Of a stretch of DNA of 40,454 nucleotides, positions 21,607 through 31,845 are shown in pieces. Source of the DNA: Nitrospinota bacterium (GTDB taxonomy: Bacteria > UBA8248); assembly GCA_028820795.1 (NCBI GenBank), contig JAPPHK010000028.1:1-40454 (forward strand), given 5' to 3'. Both the position numbers and the translations under genes were made by a program. The notes beneath the pieces were generated by a model. It did not search any database and was not told the origin of the DNA. It worked only from the letters and a program-made list of their open reading frames with translations. Position 1 is the stretch's first letter, and every line of letters begins with the position of its first letter.

Positions 21607-22782
21607 CTACCCGCAGAGCTTCTCCTGGAGCCAGTCGAACATGTAGGCCGTGCCGATGGCGTAGTTGTCGCGCTGGCAGTGCTGGGAGCCGCCCTCTTTC
21701 ACGGTGAAGACCTTGAGCGTCTTGTCCTTCGAGCCCACGGCGTTGTAGAGCGCCTTGGCGTCCCGGAGCGGTATCTGCTTGTCGTCCGCCCCGTGCGTTA
21801 CGAGGAAGGGACACCGCATATTCTGCACCACGCCGTCGAGCCGGAAGCCCTCGAGCTTGACCAGGGCGTCGTCGAGCGAGTCGGCGTTCAGGATCCACTG
21901 GATGTGATGGCCCGGAACGGAGAGCTCCGCCTTGAACGAAGCCTCGATGCGCTTTTTCCAGGTGGCGTAGTAGTCCCATATCGCCCCCCAGGCCAGGCAC
22001 GCCTTGTAGCGGTGCTCCATGCTCGCGATGCGCGGCGCGTAGTAGCCGCCCAGGCTGACGGCCATGACGCCCGCTCGCTTCGCGTCCACGTCGTTTCTGG
22101 TCTCCAGGTAATCGAGCGCGGCCGATCCGGCGACCTCGTAGTCGGGGCGCAGGTAGATATCCCGCAGGCGGATGGCCTCGCCCGTGCCGGGGCCGTCCAT
22201 CACCAGGCAGCTCATGCCCCGGCGGATGAGGTCTTCCACGCCGCGCGTGAACTGGAGCTCCTTGGTCACGTCCAGCCCGTCGAAAAAGACCACGACGGGG
22301 GGCTTTCTCTTCCGCGTGTTCTCCGCGTGCACGAGATAGCCGGGGAGTTTCTTTCTTCCCTCGAAGGGAACCTCCACGGCCTCGATTCGGGGCCTGTCCG
22401 TCAGGCGCACGAAGCGGCGGAAGGTGTCGAGCGATTTCTTGAACGTGGCGACGGCGCGCTTGTCCTTGGGCGTCCGGAAGCGCTCGCCCATCTGGTAGTA
22501 GCAGGTGGCGCGCTTGTAGTGGGTCGCGGCGGAGAGGTTGCGCTTCTTGCGCTCGGCGGCGCGGCCCAGGTCCCGCACGGTGTCGCCCATGCGGTCCCAC
22601 TCGCGGAACCAGAGGTTGTCGTCGCCGAGTTTCTTGTAGAGGCGGCGGCAGACCTTGTCGACCTCGCCGATCTCGGTCCCGCCCCACTGCGCGCTCGAGA
22701 CCATGCCGCAGATGGCGGCCGACCAGCGGTAGTCTTCGGGAAAGTACGTGTACCAGTTCGTGTTTGCGGGTGCTTCGGGCAT
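21607..22782 (-). CDS. FrsA/DHPON-hydrolase-like alpha/beta hydrolase (mirror copy)
   Basis: Identical protein to 17673-18848; ATG at 22782, preceded by AAGGAGG. Confidence 0.88.
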   Translation of the reverse strand: MPEAPANTNWYTYFPEDYRWSAAICGMVSSAQWGGTEIGEVDKVCRRLYKKLGDDNLWFREWDRMGDTVRDLGRAAERKKRNLSAATHYKRATCYYQMGERFRTPKDKRAVATFKKSLDTFRRFVRLTDRPRIEAVEVPFEGRKKLPGYLVHAENTRKRKPPVVVFFDGLDVTKELQFTRGVEDLIRRGMSCLVMDGPGTGEAIRLRDIYLRPDYEVAGSAALDYLETRNDVDAKRAGVMAVSLGGYYAPRIASMEHRYKACLAWGAIWDYYATWKKRIEASFKAELSVPGHHIQWILNADSLDDALVKLEGFRLDGVVQNMRCPFLVTHGADDKQIPLRDAKALYNAVGSKDKTLKVFTVKEGGSQHCQRDNYAIGTAYMFDWLQEKLCG

Positions 22783-22866
22783 GAATGGCCTCCTTCGGGC
22801 CGCATCCGGAACGCGCCGGAGCGCATGGACGCCCGGGTCTAAGTCGCGCGAATGCGGGTTTTCGGG

Positions 22867-22895
22867 TTGAATGTAAGCGTGCGGGATCATATCTT
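22867..22895 (+). promoter_or_regulatory. Candidate promoter of the M20 gene (mirror copy)
   Basis: TTGAAT at 22867-22872 and TATCTT at 22890-22895 with a 17-nt spacer. Confidence 0.4.
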
Positions 22896-22958
22896 TGTTC
22901 CACGCTGATAATCAAACCGATGAGCCGACCGCGGGCGTTCCGCGAAAAGGAGTGTGCG

Positions 22959-24323
22959 ATGAGCGAAGGAAGTGACTTCCAGAAAGTGCTGGACTATATC
23001 GATGCGAACGCGGAGCGCACCGTGGCGGATCTGCAGGAACTCTGCCGCCAGCCGAGCATCTCGACCACGAACGTGGGTATAAGGGAGATGGCGGCCCTGC
23101 TCGAGGCCCGCGTGGCGAGATCGGGACTCGGGACGACGCTCCATGAGACGGGGGGCAACCCGATTCTCACCGCGACCCTTGCGGGCGGAGGAGACAAGAC
23201 CCTCCTCTTCTACAACCACTACGACGTGCAGCCCGCCGAGCCGCTTTCCGAGTGGGACACCCCGCCGTTTGACGCGGAAGTAGTGGACGGCGCCGTTATC
23301 GCGCGCGGCGCCACGGACAACAAGGGCAACATCATGAGCCGCCTGGCGGCGTTCGAGGCGTTTCTGGCGGTGCGCGGCGAGCTGCCGTGTTCGGTCAAGT
23401 ACATCATCGAGGGCGAAGAAGAGGTGGGAAGCCCCTCGCTCGAACCGTTCGTGAAGGAAAACGCCGACCTGCTCGCCGCGGACGGCTGCGTCTGGGAGGA
23501 CAACACCACGCGGGTGGACATCCCCGTGCTCTCGCTCGGCAACAAGGGGCTTTGCTACATGGAGCTCACCTGCCGGACGGCGAACGTGGATTTCCACAGT
23601 TCGAACGCCCAGATATACGAGAACGCGGCCTGGCGGATGACGTGGGCGCTCTCGACCATGAAGGACCGCGACGAGAACGTGCTCGTGGAAGGATTCTATG
23701 ACGACGTGCTGCCCGTCACCGAAATCGAGGACGAGCTCATCCGCCGCATCAAACCCTACAACGGGGCGGAGCGGGTCGAGAAGTTCGAGCTTCGGGGGTT
23801 CCTCCTCGACATGAAGGACGAGGACCTCCCGCGCCGCCATCTCGCTAACCCCACCTTCAACATCGCCGGTTTCGACGGCGGCTACACCGGCGAGGGGGTG
23901 AAGACCATCGTCTCCGCCCGCGCAAGGGCCAAGATAGACTGCCGCCTCGTGCCGAACCAGGACCCGTACAAAATCAGGGACTGCGTGCGCGCGCACCTGG
24001 ACAGGCACGGCTTCGAGGACATCGGCGTGGAGCTTCTCTTCACCTCCTACCCGGCGAAGAGCGACCCGGAGGCCGACATCGTCAAGGCGTGCAATGCGGC
24101 GTCGCAGCGGCTCTACGGGGAGGACGCCATCATCAACCCCTTCGGCAACGGGAGCACGCCGACGTATATCGTCTTGAAGCATTTGGGGGTTCCGCTGTCC
24201 TCCACCGGTGTGGGCCGCATCACCTCGCGCACGCACAGCGCGAACGAGAACCTGAAAGTCGCGGACCTGATCGACGGGGCCAAGTGGATGGCCGCCATCT
24301 GCGAGGAGTTCAGCCAGATGTAG
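22959..24323 (+). CDS. M20 family metallopeptidase / dipeptidase-like hydrolase (mirror copy)
   Basis: Identical to 16132-17496; ATG at 22959 after AAAAGGAG. Confidence 0.92.
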   Translation: MSEGSDFQKVLDYIDANAERTVADLQELCRQPSISTTNVGIREMAALLEARVARSGLGTTLHETGGNPILTATLAGGGDKTLLFYNHYDVQPAEPLSEWDTPPFDAEVVDGAVIARGATDNKGNIMSRLAAFEAFLAVRGELPCSVKYIIEGEEEVGSPSLEPFVKENADLLAADGCVWEDNTTRVDIPVLSLGNKGLCYMELTCRTANVDFHSSNAQIYENAAWRMTWALSTMKDRDENVLVEGFYDDVLPVTEIEDELIRRIKPYNGAERVEKFELRGFLLDMKDEDLPRRHLANPTFNIAGFDGGYTGEGVKTIVSARARAKIDCRLVPNQDPYKIRDCVRAHLDRHGFEDIGVELLFTSYPAKSDPEADIVKACNAASQRLYGEDAIINPFGNGSTPTYIVLKHLGVPLSSTGVGRITSRTHSANENLKVADLIDGAKWMAAICEEFSQM

Positions 24324-24335
24324 GGAGAGTTCATG

Positions 24336-24357
24336 GGGCGCGTCGCGCGCCCGTTTT
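24336..24357 (+). terminator. Intrinsic terminator after the M20 gene (mirror copy)
   Basis: GGGCGCG/CGCGCCC stem at 24336-24352, then GTTTT. Confidence 0.55.
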
Positions 24358-24391
24358 CATAGAGACGTAATCACGTACACAGGAGAAGAAG

Positions 24392-24787
24392 ATGCACGTT
24401 TTCGATCTGGAAAAGGAAAAGGAATTCAGCACCGAGAAGCACGTGGAGAAGATTCTGGGCCGCTACGAGGAGGGCGACGTGACGGTGGCCTGCTGGGAGC
24501 CCGGCCAGGTGAGCCCCTACCACTGCCACCCCTACGCGACGGAGATTTATTTCTGCTACAAGGGCGGCGGCAGGATGAAGACCCCCACCGGCGAGGTCGA
24601 CGTGATCCCCGGCTCCTTCATCGTCCATCCGCCGGGCGAGCTACACGAGTACACGAACGGTTCGGAGCGCACGCTGCTCTACCGGGTGCGCTACGGGGGA
24701 GACAAGGTCTCGCGCCACAAGGAATGGCCCACCAACCCGAACTGGAAGGCGAGGCCCGAGGACGCCGAGTATTTCAAGGACGAATAG
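24392..24787 (+). CDS. Single-domain cupin protein (mirror copy)
   Basis: Identical to 15668-16063; ATG at 24392 after AGGAGAAG. Confidence 0.88.
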   Translation: MHVFDLEKEKEFSTEKHVEKILGRYEEGDVTVACWEPGQVSPYHCHPYATEIYFCYKGGGRMKTPTGEVDVIPGSFIVHPPGELHEYTNGSERTLLYRVRYGGDKVSRHKEWPTNPNWKARPEDAEYFKDE

Positions 24788-24814
24788 GCGTCGGCGAGAG
24801 GATTTACGTTTGTT

Positions 24815-24842
24815 GTAGGGACAGGTCGCGACCTGCCCCTAC
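24815..24842. repeat. TGTAGGG-family palindrome (mirror copy)
   Basis: Reverse complement of 15613-15640. Confidence 0.75.
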
Positions 24843-24929
24843 GGTCGTTATTCGAGGGGGCGTGTAGGGGTCGCATATGGGGTTTTAGAAAAAGTCCATG
24901 TACCCCCCTGTCGGCGACGTGATGATCCC

Positions 24930-25004
24930 GTAGGGACAGGCCTCTGTGCCTGTCCTGATTGCAATCATCCTGCAAAAGGACAACCACGGAGGGTTGTCCC
25001 TACA
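24930..25004. repeat. TGTAGGG-family composite palindrome (mirror copy)
   Basis: Reverse complement of 15451-15525. Confidence 0.7.
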
Positions 25005-25024
25005 CCGCCATTCCTCCTTCATCG

Positions 25025-25059
25025 GGCTTTTTCAACAACCCCCTCAAGGGGGGAGTGAA
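25025..25059. repeat. Dispersed CCCTCAAGGGG repeat (mirror copy)
   Basis: Reverse complement of 15396-15430. Confidence 0.7.
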
Positions 25060-25085
25060 TTTCTTCTCTGCCCGGTCGGGTTCGA

Positions 25086-25096
25086 CCCCCCCCCCC
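25086..25096. repeat. 11-bp C homopolymer (mirror copy)
   Basis: Eleven C directly before GGAG and the GTG start of the methyltransferase at 25108. Confidence 0.85.
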
Positions 25097-25107
25097 GGAG
25101 TGCGCCC

Positions 25108-25896
25108 GTGAGCGATACGATGGATTTCGATGAGCGCGCCTCGCGCCAGGCCGAAGTCATGTACCTGACGCGGGACTTGACCGAGGTCAGACGGCGGACG
25201 ATAGAGGCGCTCGGTCTCACCCCCGGCATGCGCGTTCTGGACGTGGGTTCCGGCCCCGGCCTCTTCGCCGATGAGATGGCGCAGACGGTCGGCCCGACGG
25301 GTTGCGTGCGCGGGGTGGATATCAGCGAGTCGATGATCGGGCTCGCCCGGACGCGCTGCGCCGATAAGCCCTGGGTCGACTTTCAAATCGCAGACGCCGT
25401 ATCACTTCCCTTCGAAGATGAGTATTTCGACGCCTGCGTGAGCGTGCAGACGCTGGAGTTCGTGGCTGACGTGGATGCGGCCTTGCGCGAGATTCACCGC
25501 GTATTGAAGCCCGGCGGACGACTCGCGGTGAGCGACGCCGACTGGGGCGCCACGTCGTGGCGCTGTGAGGATGCGGCGCTCTGCGAGCGGGTAATGAATG
25601 GCTGGTTGCAGGGCTTCGCCCATTTGAGGCTGCCGCTCACGCTCAAGTCCAGTATCGAGGCGGCGGGCTTCGTCGATGTTTCCGCCCGCGCGATTCCCGT
25701 TCTCAACACCGCCTGCGAACCCGAGAGCTTCAGTTTTCAATTCATTCGTCAGCTTCAGGGCGTCGTCCCCGCCAGAACGGACCTGACGCAAGAGGAAGTA
25801 GACGCATGGGCGAGTGAATTGCGCGGCCTGGACGAGCGGGGCGCATATTTCTTCTCGCAGACGAGATACCTGTTCACGGCGGACAAGCCGCTCTGA
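25108..25896 (+). CDS. Class I SAM-dependent methyltransferase (mirror copy)
   Basis: Identical to 14559-15347; GTG at 25108, alternative ATG at 25120. Confidence 0.85.
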   Translation: MSDTMDFDERASRQAEVMYLTRDLTEVRRRTIEALGLTPGMRVLDVGSGPGLFADEMAQTVGPTGCVRGVDISESMIGLARTRCADKPWVDFQIADAVSLPFEDEYFDACVSVQTLEFVADVDAALREIHRVLKPGGRLAVSDADWGATSWRCEDAALCERVMNGWLQGFAHLRLPLTLKSSIEAAGFVDVSARAIPVLNTACEPESFSFQFIRQLQGVVPARTDLTQEEVDAWASELRGLDERGAYFFSQTRYLFTADKPL

Positions 25897-25903
25897 GTGA
25901 AGA

Positions 25904-26620
25904 CTAACCCTCTTTCGATTTCATCTTCTTGTAGACCACGGGGATGAGCGAGAGAACGGCGAGCCCCACGAGCGCGATGAGGACCTGGGGCGTCAGAATC
26001 CCCCTGGCGGAGAACTCGCCCCCCGCCTCGAAAATGCTGCCGAGCCCCGCACCCACCGAGGCGAATACGAACGAGCCGGGAATGATGCCGAAGAACGTGC
26101 CGATGACGTAGACGCTCAGGGACACCCCCAGGAACGCGGGCACCAGGTTCACCACGAAAAAGGGGAACAGGGGAACCAGCCTTAAAACCAGCAGGTAGCT
26201 CAGCGCGTTTTCCTGAAAACCCTCTTCCATCTTCTGGAGCCAGGGGCCGGCCTTGGCGCGCAGGGGGTCTCCGAGCGAGGTCTTGGCCGCGATGAAGAGA
26301 ACGGTCGCCCCCGCCGTCGCGCCCACGACGATGTAGAGCGCGCCCCAGACGGTCCCGAACAGGAAGCCTCCCGTGATGCTCATCACCAACCCGCCGGGAA
26401 GCGAGAATATCGTGACCGCCGCGTAGGCGAGCATGTAGGTGATGACGGCGATTGCGCCGTTCTCGCGCACCCAATCTTTGAGAAGGCCCTGGTTCTCCCT
26501 CAGGGTCTCGAAGGTGAGGTAGCGGCCCAGCCCCGAGTAGAAGAAAACGAACAGAACGAGGACCAGGACCAGCGGGATGATGAAGTTCTTGAAGGATAGT
26601 TTTTTTTCGGATTCGCTCAT
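25904..26620 (-). CDS. TVP38/TMEM64 family membrane protein (mirror copy)
   Basis: Identical to 13835-14551; ATG at 26620. Confidence 0.88.
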   Translation of the reverse strand: MSESEKKLSFKNFIIPLVLVLVLFVFFYSGLGRYLTFETLRENQGLLKDWVRENGAIAVITYMLAYAAVTIFSLPGGLVMSITGGFLFGTVWGALYIVVGATAGATVLFIAAKTSLGDPLRAKAGPWLQKMEEGFQENALSYLLVLRLVPLFPFFVVNLVPAFLGVSLSVYVIGTFFGIIPGSFVFASVGAGLGSIFEAGGEFSARGILTPQVLIALVGLAVLSLIPVVYKKMKSKEG

Positions 26621-26762
26621 TGTCGGATGGCTGCTTTCCAAGTTTTGGGTGGCGACGCTGGAGGAAACGGCTGCTCCACGTGGCTCGCGGCTCGGCGTAT
26701 GGCCTGCGCCGCGTTTTGCTTCTATCACATTTCGCGCGCGGGTCAAATCGCCCCGCGTTTTT

Positions 26763-27051
26763 GGGTGTTGTCGAAAAAGCCCCTCCCCGCTTGTAATTGA
26801 CCACCGCCGTCATTCCGGCGAATGCCGGAATCCAATTCAGACGGGGACACCGAATCGCAGGACGACCCCCAAAAACGATACAGCGAAAAGACAAATACAA
26901 AAGCAAAGTCCCTGGATTCCGGCATTCGCCGGAATGACGATCAAAAGCGAGGAGCAAAACCACCATTCCTCATCGGTCGAGAGGGCATCCTTCGATACGC
27001 GGCGTCGCCGCTACTCAGGATGAGGCGGAGAAGGGTTTTTCAACAACCCCT
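26763..27051. repeat. Composite repeat with inverted REP pair (mirror copy)
   Basis: Reverse complement of 13404-13692; the exact inverted pair is at 26809-26834 and 26913-26938. Confidence 0.75.
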
Positions 27052-27067
27052 TGTGGCAGGGGTGGCG

Positions 27068-27091
27068 ATATTCGCGTAATTGCGCGAATAT
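27068..27091 (+). promoter_or_regulatory. Candidate operator upstream of doxX (mirror copy)
   Basis: ATATTCGCG at 27068-27076 and CGCGAATAT at 27083-27091, 30 nt before the ATG at 27121. Confidence 0.5.
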
Positions 27092-27120
27092 AAGTGTTTA
27101 CATTGATTGGGGAAGAGTCG

Positions 27121-27585
27121 ATGAACCCGAGGTTGAGGCCGTATCAGACATACGGAATCGCCCTGCTTCGCGTCTCTCTGGGCGTCTACTACGTTCTGCA
27201 CGGCTATTACGGATGGCTGGTGATCGGCGTGGAGCGCCTCGCCGCCCTGAACGCATCGATGGGAATCCCTCTGCCCACCGTCAGTGCGTGGGCCGTTTTG
27301 CTGGGCCACCTGGTCGGCGGGGCGCTCCTGATCATCGGGCTCTACGCCCGCCTGGGCGCCCTGATGAATCTTCCCATCATGGCGGGCGCCGCCGCGTTCG
27401 TGCATTTCGACCAGGGTTTTTTCATGCACGGCATCGTCACGAACCCCCAGACCGGCGCCGCCGTCGCCGGCGGATACGAATACTCGCTCTTCCTCCTCCT
27501 CGCCACGACCGCGATACTCCTCATGGGAGGCGGCCCCCTCTCCATCGACGCCCTGACGAGAAGCAGAATGCGTATGGGGGAGTGA
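27121..27585 (+). CDS. DoxX-family membrane protein (mirror copy)
   Basis: Identical to 12870-13334; ATG at 27121. Confidence 0.82.
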   Translation: MNPRLRPYQTYGIALLRVSLGVYYVLHGYYGWLVIGVERLAALNASMGIPLPTVSAWAVLLGHLVGGALLIIGLYARLGALMNLPIMAGAAAFVHFDQGFFMHGIVTNPQTGAAVAGGYEYSLFLLLATTAILLMGGGPLSIDALTRSRMRMGE

Positions 27586-27632
27586 GGCCATTCCCGACCG
27601 AGGAGGGAGTGCGACCGAATAAAGAGCGAGAG

Positions 27633-27811
27633 CTACCGCAAGTTCAGAAGTCTTACATCACCGATGAAACTTTCGAGCGAAATCAATTCAGGCCGAATAT
27701 CTTCAGGGTATGCGTTCTTGAGACCCGCCTGTGACGAGCAGGCGGATTTTGTCGTTCACGGCTTCTCCAAGTGCTGGGTGTGAAGTGAAAACAGAAACGG
27801 TTTCTTATCAT
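27633..27811 (-). repeat. 178-bp duplicated segment, copy B (mirror copy)
   Basis: Reverse complement of 12644-12822; the conserved 40-codon frame reads on the minus strand here. Confidence 0.7.
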
Positions 27812-28318
27812 AGAAGCGGGTGGGGTGCTATGGCGGGGATGAAGGTTGCTTGAAGGTGGGGGAAAAAATAAACCCCCGGAGAGGCCGAGGCGTCGCGAGG
27901 GTTGAATCGTTTCCCTGTTCGGGGAATAGCCTGCGAAGCTTTGCTTCTTGTTATGAAAAGAAACGGTGGTATAGATCAGCTATAATATGGTATAGTCAAT
28001 CAAGAGGTACAGGTTAAGTCTCACTTTGAAATATGTTTCTTCTCCGTGTTCGTCAAGCCGTTACTCTCGGTCGAGGGCCTGTGTAAACGTCGAGGCCTGC
28101 TCTCGTCCTGAGGACCCCAAAGCTGTAGCAAAATAGATGCGGTGACGATGTTCCTCCTAATGTGGCCAGGGACAGACGGTAGCATTCGTGTATTGATGGC
28201 CGTTAGGGGGCTGGGCATGCGTCAGCTTCGCGCACGGGAGCCGAGAGGAGGACTGCTTCGTTGTTAGCTGGTAAGAACTTTTCTGGCTGAGAGTTTTTTG
28301 CAAATATTAACTGAAGGA
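27812..28318. other. Gene-free interval (mirror copy)
   Basis: Reverse complement of 12137-12643; no gene recognised. Confidence 0.3.
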
Positions 28319-28335
28319 TAAATAAATTTTATTTA
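28319..28335. promoter_or_regulatory. AT-rich 17-bp dyad (mirror copy)
   Basis: Same dyad as 12120-12136. In this orientation TTGCAA lies about 20 nt upstream of it, a weak promoter possibility. Confidence 0.35.
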
Positions 28336-28516
28336 AGTTATTCTTTCATGCTGCGTTCAAACAAACGTGTGTACTCGCCACCATCGGCTGGTAACAAGCC
28401 CCTCTGGTTGTCAAGACTGGTACGTGGCTCGGCCATGTTTCCCCACCATGTGCTTCAGTCCCTGATTAAACACGCTAGCGCCAAGTCCCTTGTCGACGAA
28501 TCCAAAGGAGGAAGCT

Positions 28517-29494
28517 ATGGCACGTCGTGGCAATAATTTGACAGCAGCACTGATGACAGTTCTCACCATTGTTCTGGGAGGCTGCGGTGGCGGGTCTGGA
28601 ACGATGGACCGCTGGCCCGCTCCTTCGATCGCAGCGCAGGCGATTCCGAACCCCGGCAGTGTCGCGCAGTCGTCCAACGTGCGGAACGGGACGACCGTCG
28701 ACACCGTCGATGCGACCGCCCGGATCGAAAACGGAGCGGTCTTCGCGCGCGCAGAAGTGCGGGGGGGCGGGTCGGTTTCGATAGGACCCGCCCGATTCAC
28801 CGTACGCGGCTGGCATGGGGACGGAGCAGTCCAGCGCACTTCCAACGGGGACTTGCGCGAGGTGAACCTGTTCGTCCAACCCCAGGTGGGTACCGACGCC
28901 GACTATCTCGTCGGCGGGTGGTGGGCGACTGTGCCCTCGTCGTTTCTGGATGCGGAGGGGAACTTCCCGGAGATATATACCCGTGAGATACTCGAGGCGA
29001 TGGCGTTTGGAGTGTTCATGGACGGATCCAACCCGCTTCCACAATCAGCGGTTGCGCCGCTCACCGGATCAGCCATCTTCGAAGGCACTGCAATCATGTC
29101 GTGGATCGCAACTGACGAAGCCCAAGGCGCGGTGCTTTCGGGCTTGGTAAGCTTGACGGCCGACTTCGACGCCGGGACCGACGGGCTGGGGACGGTCGGG
29201 GGCGCGATCAGCGATTTTCGGCAGGAGATAATAGCGATTTCGGAGGGGCTTGAGAGTTTGCCGAGCGTACTGCGCCTGGAGACGGCTCCAATCGGCGATG
29301 ACCACTCCGGGTTCTTTACGGGTGAGACGAGCATGACCTTCCGCGGGCGACAATACGGAGGCAAGTGGGGAGGTCAGTTTTACGGGAGCGGAGGAGATGC
29401 GATGCCCATGAGCGCGGCAGGAACCTTCGGCGTCACCACCGCCGACGGGAACGAGACCGTGCTCGGGGTATTCGGAGCCCACCACACGCCGTAG
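28517..29494 (+). CDS. TbpB-like surface lipoprotein (mirror copy)
   Basis: Identical to 10961-11938; ATG at 28517 after AAAGGAGG. Confidence 0.82.
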   Translation: MARRGNNLTAALMTVLTIVLGGCGGGSGTMDRWPAPSIAAQAIPNPGSVAQSSNVRNGTTVDTVDATARIENGAVFARAEVRGGGSVSIGPARFTVRGWHGDGAVQRTSNGDLREVNLFVQPQVGTDADYLVGGWWATVPSSFLDAEGNFPEIYTREILEAMAFGVFMDGSNPLPQSAVAPLTGSAIFEGTAIMSWIATDEAQGAVLSGLVSLTADFDAGTDGLGTVGGAISDFRQEIIAISEGLESLPSVLRLETAPIGDDHSGFFTGETSMTFRGRQYGGKWGGQFYGSGGDAMPMSAAGTFGVTTADGNETVLGVFGAHHTP

Positions 29495-29572
29495 CCAAGC
29501 CGCCGCTCGCAAGAGCGAAGGCATACCACCGCGGCTCGGTGATGGGAAGAGTCGGGGTTCGGAGTCAGCGCC

Positions 29573-29719
29573 TTACGAATCTCCACTCCTGCGGCCCTCG
29601 CTCAGGTCGCCGTAGGGCGGCAGGGTGGTGAGGCGATCATCGTCGACGGCGCCGCCGACATATTTCTCGCCGGTCCGGCTCTTTCGTTCTGTGAGGTATT
29701 GGGTTAAGCCTTCTTCGTC
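29573..29719 (-). pseudogene. Possible start-less gene remnant (mirror copy)
   Basis: Reverse complement of 10736-10882. Confidence 0.25.
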
Positions 29720-29810
29720 CCTACTCGCGCCATGGTTTCTTTATCTCAGTTGCCGGGCATCATCGGTAGATGTGTAATTCACCGCCGGACAGTTTACAAA
29801 CCGGGGCGAT

Positions 29811-29851
29811 GGTTGTCATCCGGGAAATTCGGTGAGCCGAAAGCGGTATTG
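29811..29851. repeat. 41-bp repeat, copy 2 (mirror copy)
   Basis: Reverse complement of 10604-10644. Confidence 0.7.
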
Positions 29852-29964
29852 TTCGCTGCGTCCGGTCGTATTCGTTCGAACAGGAAAAAGGGAGCGGATA
29901 ACATTCGCTTGCGATTTCTGATCACTTTACCCCGCGCCGGCAGACGAACAAAACCGCACCACCT

Positions 29965-30004
29965 TGTAAGGACAGGTCGCGACCTCGGACAGGGACAGGG
30001 GCCA
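29965..30004. repeat. TGTAGGG-family palindromic repeat, partial (mirror copy)
   Basis: Reverse complement of 10451-10490. Confidence 0.65.
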
Positions 30005-30049
30005 GCGGACATATGCGTCCGACCCTGTGGAAAGCGCGGCGGGAAGCGT

Positions 30050-30943
30050 TCAGACCTTGCCCTTCCAGGGGACGAGCGTCCCCTCGATGCGCCGCATGAT
30101 GAAATCGAAAACAAAGGCGACCGCGCCGATCACCACGATCCCGAGGAACACGATGTCGGTCGCCAGGAAGCGAGCGGCGTTCAGCACCATTACGCCGATT
30201 CCCGCCTTGGCCGCGACCATCTCGGCTGCGACCAGCGTCGTCCAGCCGAAGGCGATCGCCACCCGCATTCCCGTGAGTATCTCCGGCAGCGCCGCCTTGA
30301 TCACGACCTGGCGGATCACCTGCCCGCTGGTTGCGCCCATCGAATACGCCGCGTGGATCTGCTCGACCGATACGGAGCGCACTCCGGCGCGCGCGTTGAT
30401 GGCGATGGGCGCGAAGCAGGCCAGGTAGATCAGGAAGAACTTGCCCGACTCGCCGATGCCGAACCAGATGATGGTCAGCGGCAGGTAGGCGAGCGGCGGG
30501 ATCGGGCGGTAGAACTCGATCGGCGGGTCGAAGACGCCCCGCGCGTAACGGCTCATGCCCATGGCGACCCCGATGGGCACCGCGGTGACCACGGCCAGGA
30601 AGAAGGAGCCGAAAACGCGGTAGAGGCTCCAGAGAATGTGCTCGTGCAGGGTATGTTCGCTGAAGCCGAAGCACTTGGCCGTGACCTCGGCCCGGGCGCC
30701 GAGCACAACCAGCAAATGCTCGAAATAGTAATCCGTGCACGCGATCTTGTTGAATTTCGAAATGACCATTTCGGGCGATGGCAGGAACAGCGGCCGGACG
30801 AGCTCGAGCTGGGTCGCGACCCACCAGCCGCCCAGGATAAGCACGATGGTCGCGGCGCTGATCGCCGTGCTGTTGCCGCGTCCCGGCACGCCGAACTGGT
30901 CGACGGCCTCCGGTTTGCGGCGCGAGAATATACCGAGTTTCAT
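30050..30943 (-). CDS. tauC: TauC-like ABC transporter permease (mirror copy)
   Basis: Identical to 9512-10405; ATG at 30943 overlaps the tauB stop. Confidence 0.9.
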   Translation of the reverse strand: MKLGIFSRRKPEAVDQFGVPGRGNSTAISAATIVLILGGWWVATQLELVRPLFLPSPEMVISKFNKIACTDYYFEHLLVVLGARAEVTAKCFGFSEHTLHEHILWSLYRVFGSFFLAVVTAVPIGVAMGMSRYARGVFDPPIEFYRPIPPLAYLPLTIIWFGIGESGKFFLIYLACFAPIAINARAGVRSVSVEQIHAAYSMGATSGQVIRQVVIKAALPEILTGMRVAIAFGWTTLVAAEMVAAKAGIGVMVLNAARFLATDIVFLGIVVIGAVAFVFDFIMRRIEGTLVPWKGKV

Positions 30944-31740
30944 AACGGCTGCTCTTGAACCTCTTCACCGTAAATGATGGAAAGTATCTCTTCGCGCATC
31001 GTGATGAAATCCGGCGACGATTTGACCTGGCGCGCATTGCCCGTGTCGAAATACCGCTGGTAGAAGTCCAGTTCGTATTCGTGCGTGATCCGGCCCGGCC
31101 GAGGCGACATGACGATGAGCCTCGTCGCCATGAACAAAGCCTCCTCGACGCTGTGGGTGATGAAAAAGACGACCTTCCGGGTCTTCCGCCAGACGTCGAG
31201 GATCAGTTCCTGCATGTTTTCCCGCGTGAAGGCGTCGAGCGCGCCCAGCGGTTCGTCCATGAGCAGCATGTCCGGGTCGCAGGTCAGGGCCCGGGCCAGT
31301 CCCACCCGCTGCTGCATGCCGCCGGACAGCTGGTAGATGGGGTAGTTCTCGAAGTCCGAGAGACCCACCAGCGCCAGATTCTCCATCGCCCTCGCCCTGC
31401 GCTCGGCGCCGGCCACGCCCTGGAGCTTGAGGCCGAACCCGGTGTTCTCGATGACGTTGAGCCAGGGCAGGAGGGCGTGCTTCTGGAATACGACGCCCCG
31501 GTCCCTTCCCGGCCCGGTCACCGGTTCGCCCTTGTGCTTGATGTCGCCGGACGTGGGCGGCAGGAAACCGGCGATGACGTTGAGCAGCGTCGTCTTTCCG
31601 CAGCCCGACGCGCCGAGCGCAACCACGAACTCGTTATCGCGAAACTCGAAATTGATGTCTTCGAGCGCCTGAACGCTGCCCAGTCCCTGGAGGGAGGGGA
31701 AGACCATGGCGACTTGGTTGAGGCTGATGACCGCGGTCAT
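30940..31740 (-). CDS. tauB: TauB-like ABC transporter ATP-binding protein (mirror copy)
   Basis: Identical to 8715-9515; ATG at 31740. Confidence 0.93.
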   Translation of the reverse strand: MTAVISLNQVAMVFPSLQGLGSVQALEDINFEFRDNEFVVALGASGCGKTTLLNVIAGFLPPTSGDIKHKGEPVTGPGRDRGVVFQKHALLPWLNVIENTGFGLKLQGVAGAERRARAMENLALVGLSDFENYPIYQLSGGMQQRVGLARALTCDPDMLLMDEPLGALDAFTRENMQELILDVWRKTRKVVFFITHSVEEALFMATRLIVMSPRPGRITHEYELDFYQRYFDTGNARQVKSSPDFITMREEILSIIYGEEVQEQPL

Positions 31741-31845
31741 TGGCTTGCTCCGATCCGGGATCGGCCCCGGGTTGGCCGCGAAGGCTGCGCCGTCATACCG
31801 CCTCCGCGGGACGCCCCGGGGTCGGTAGCCCGTGCCCCGCGGCGT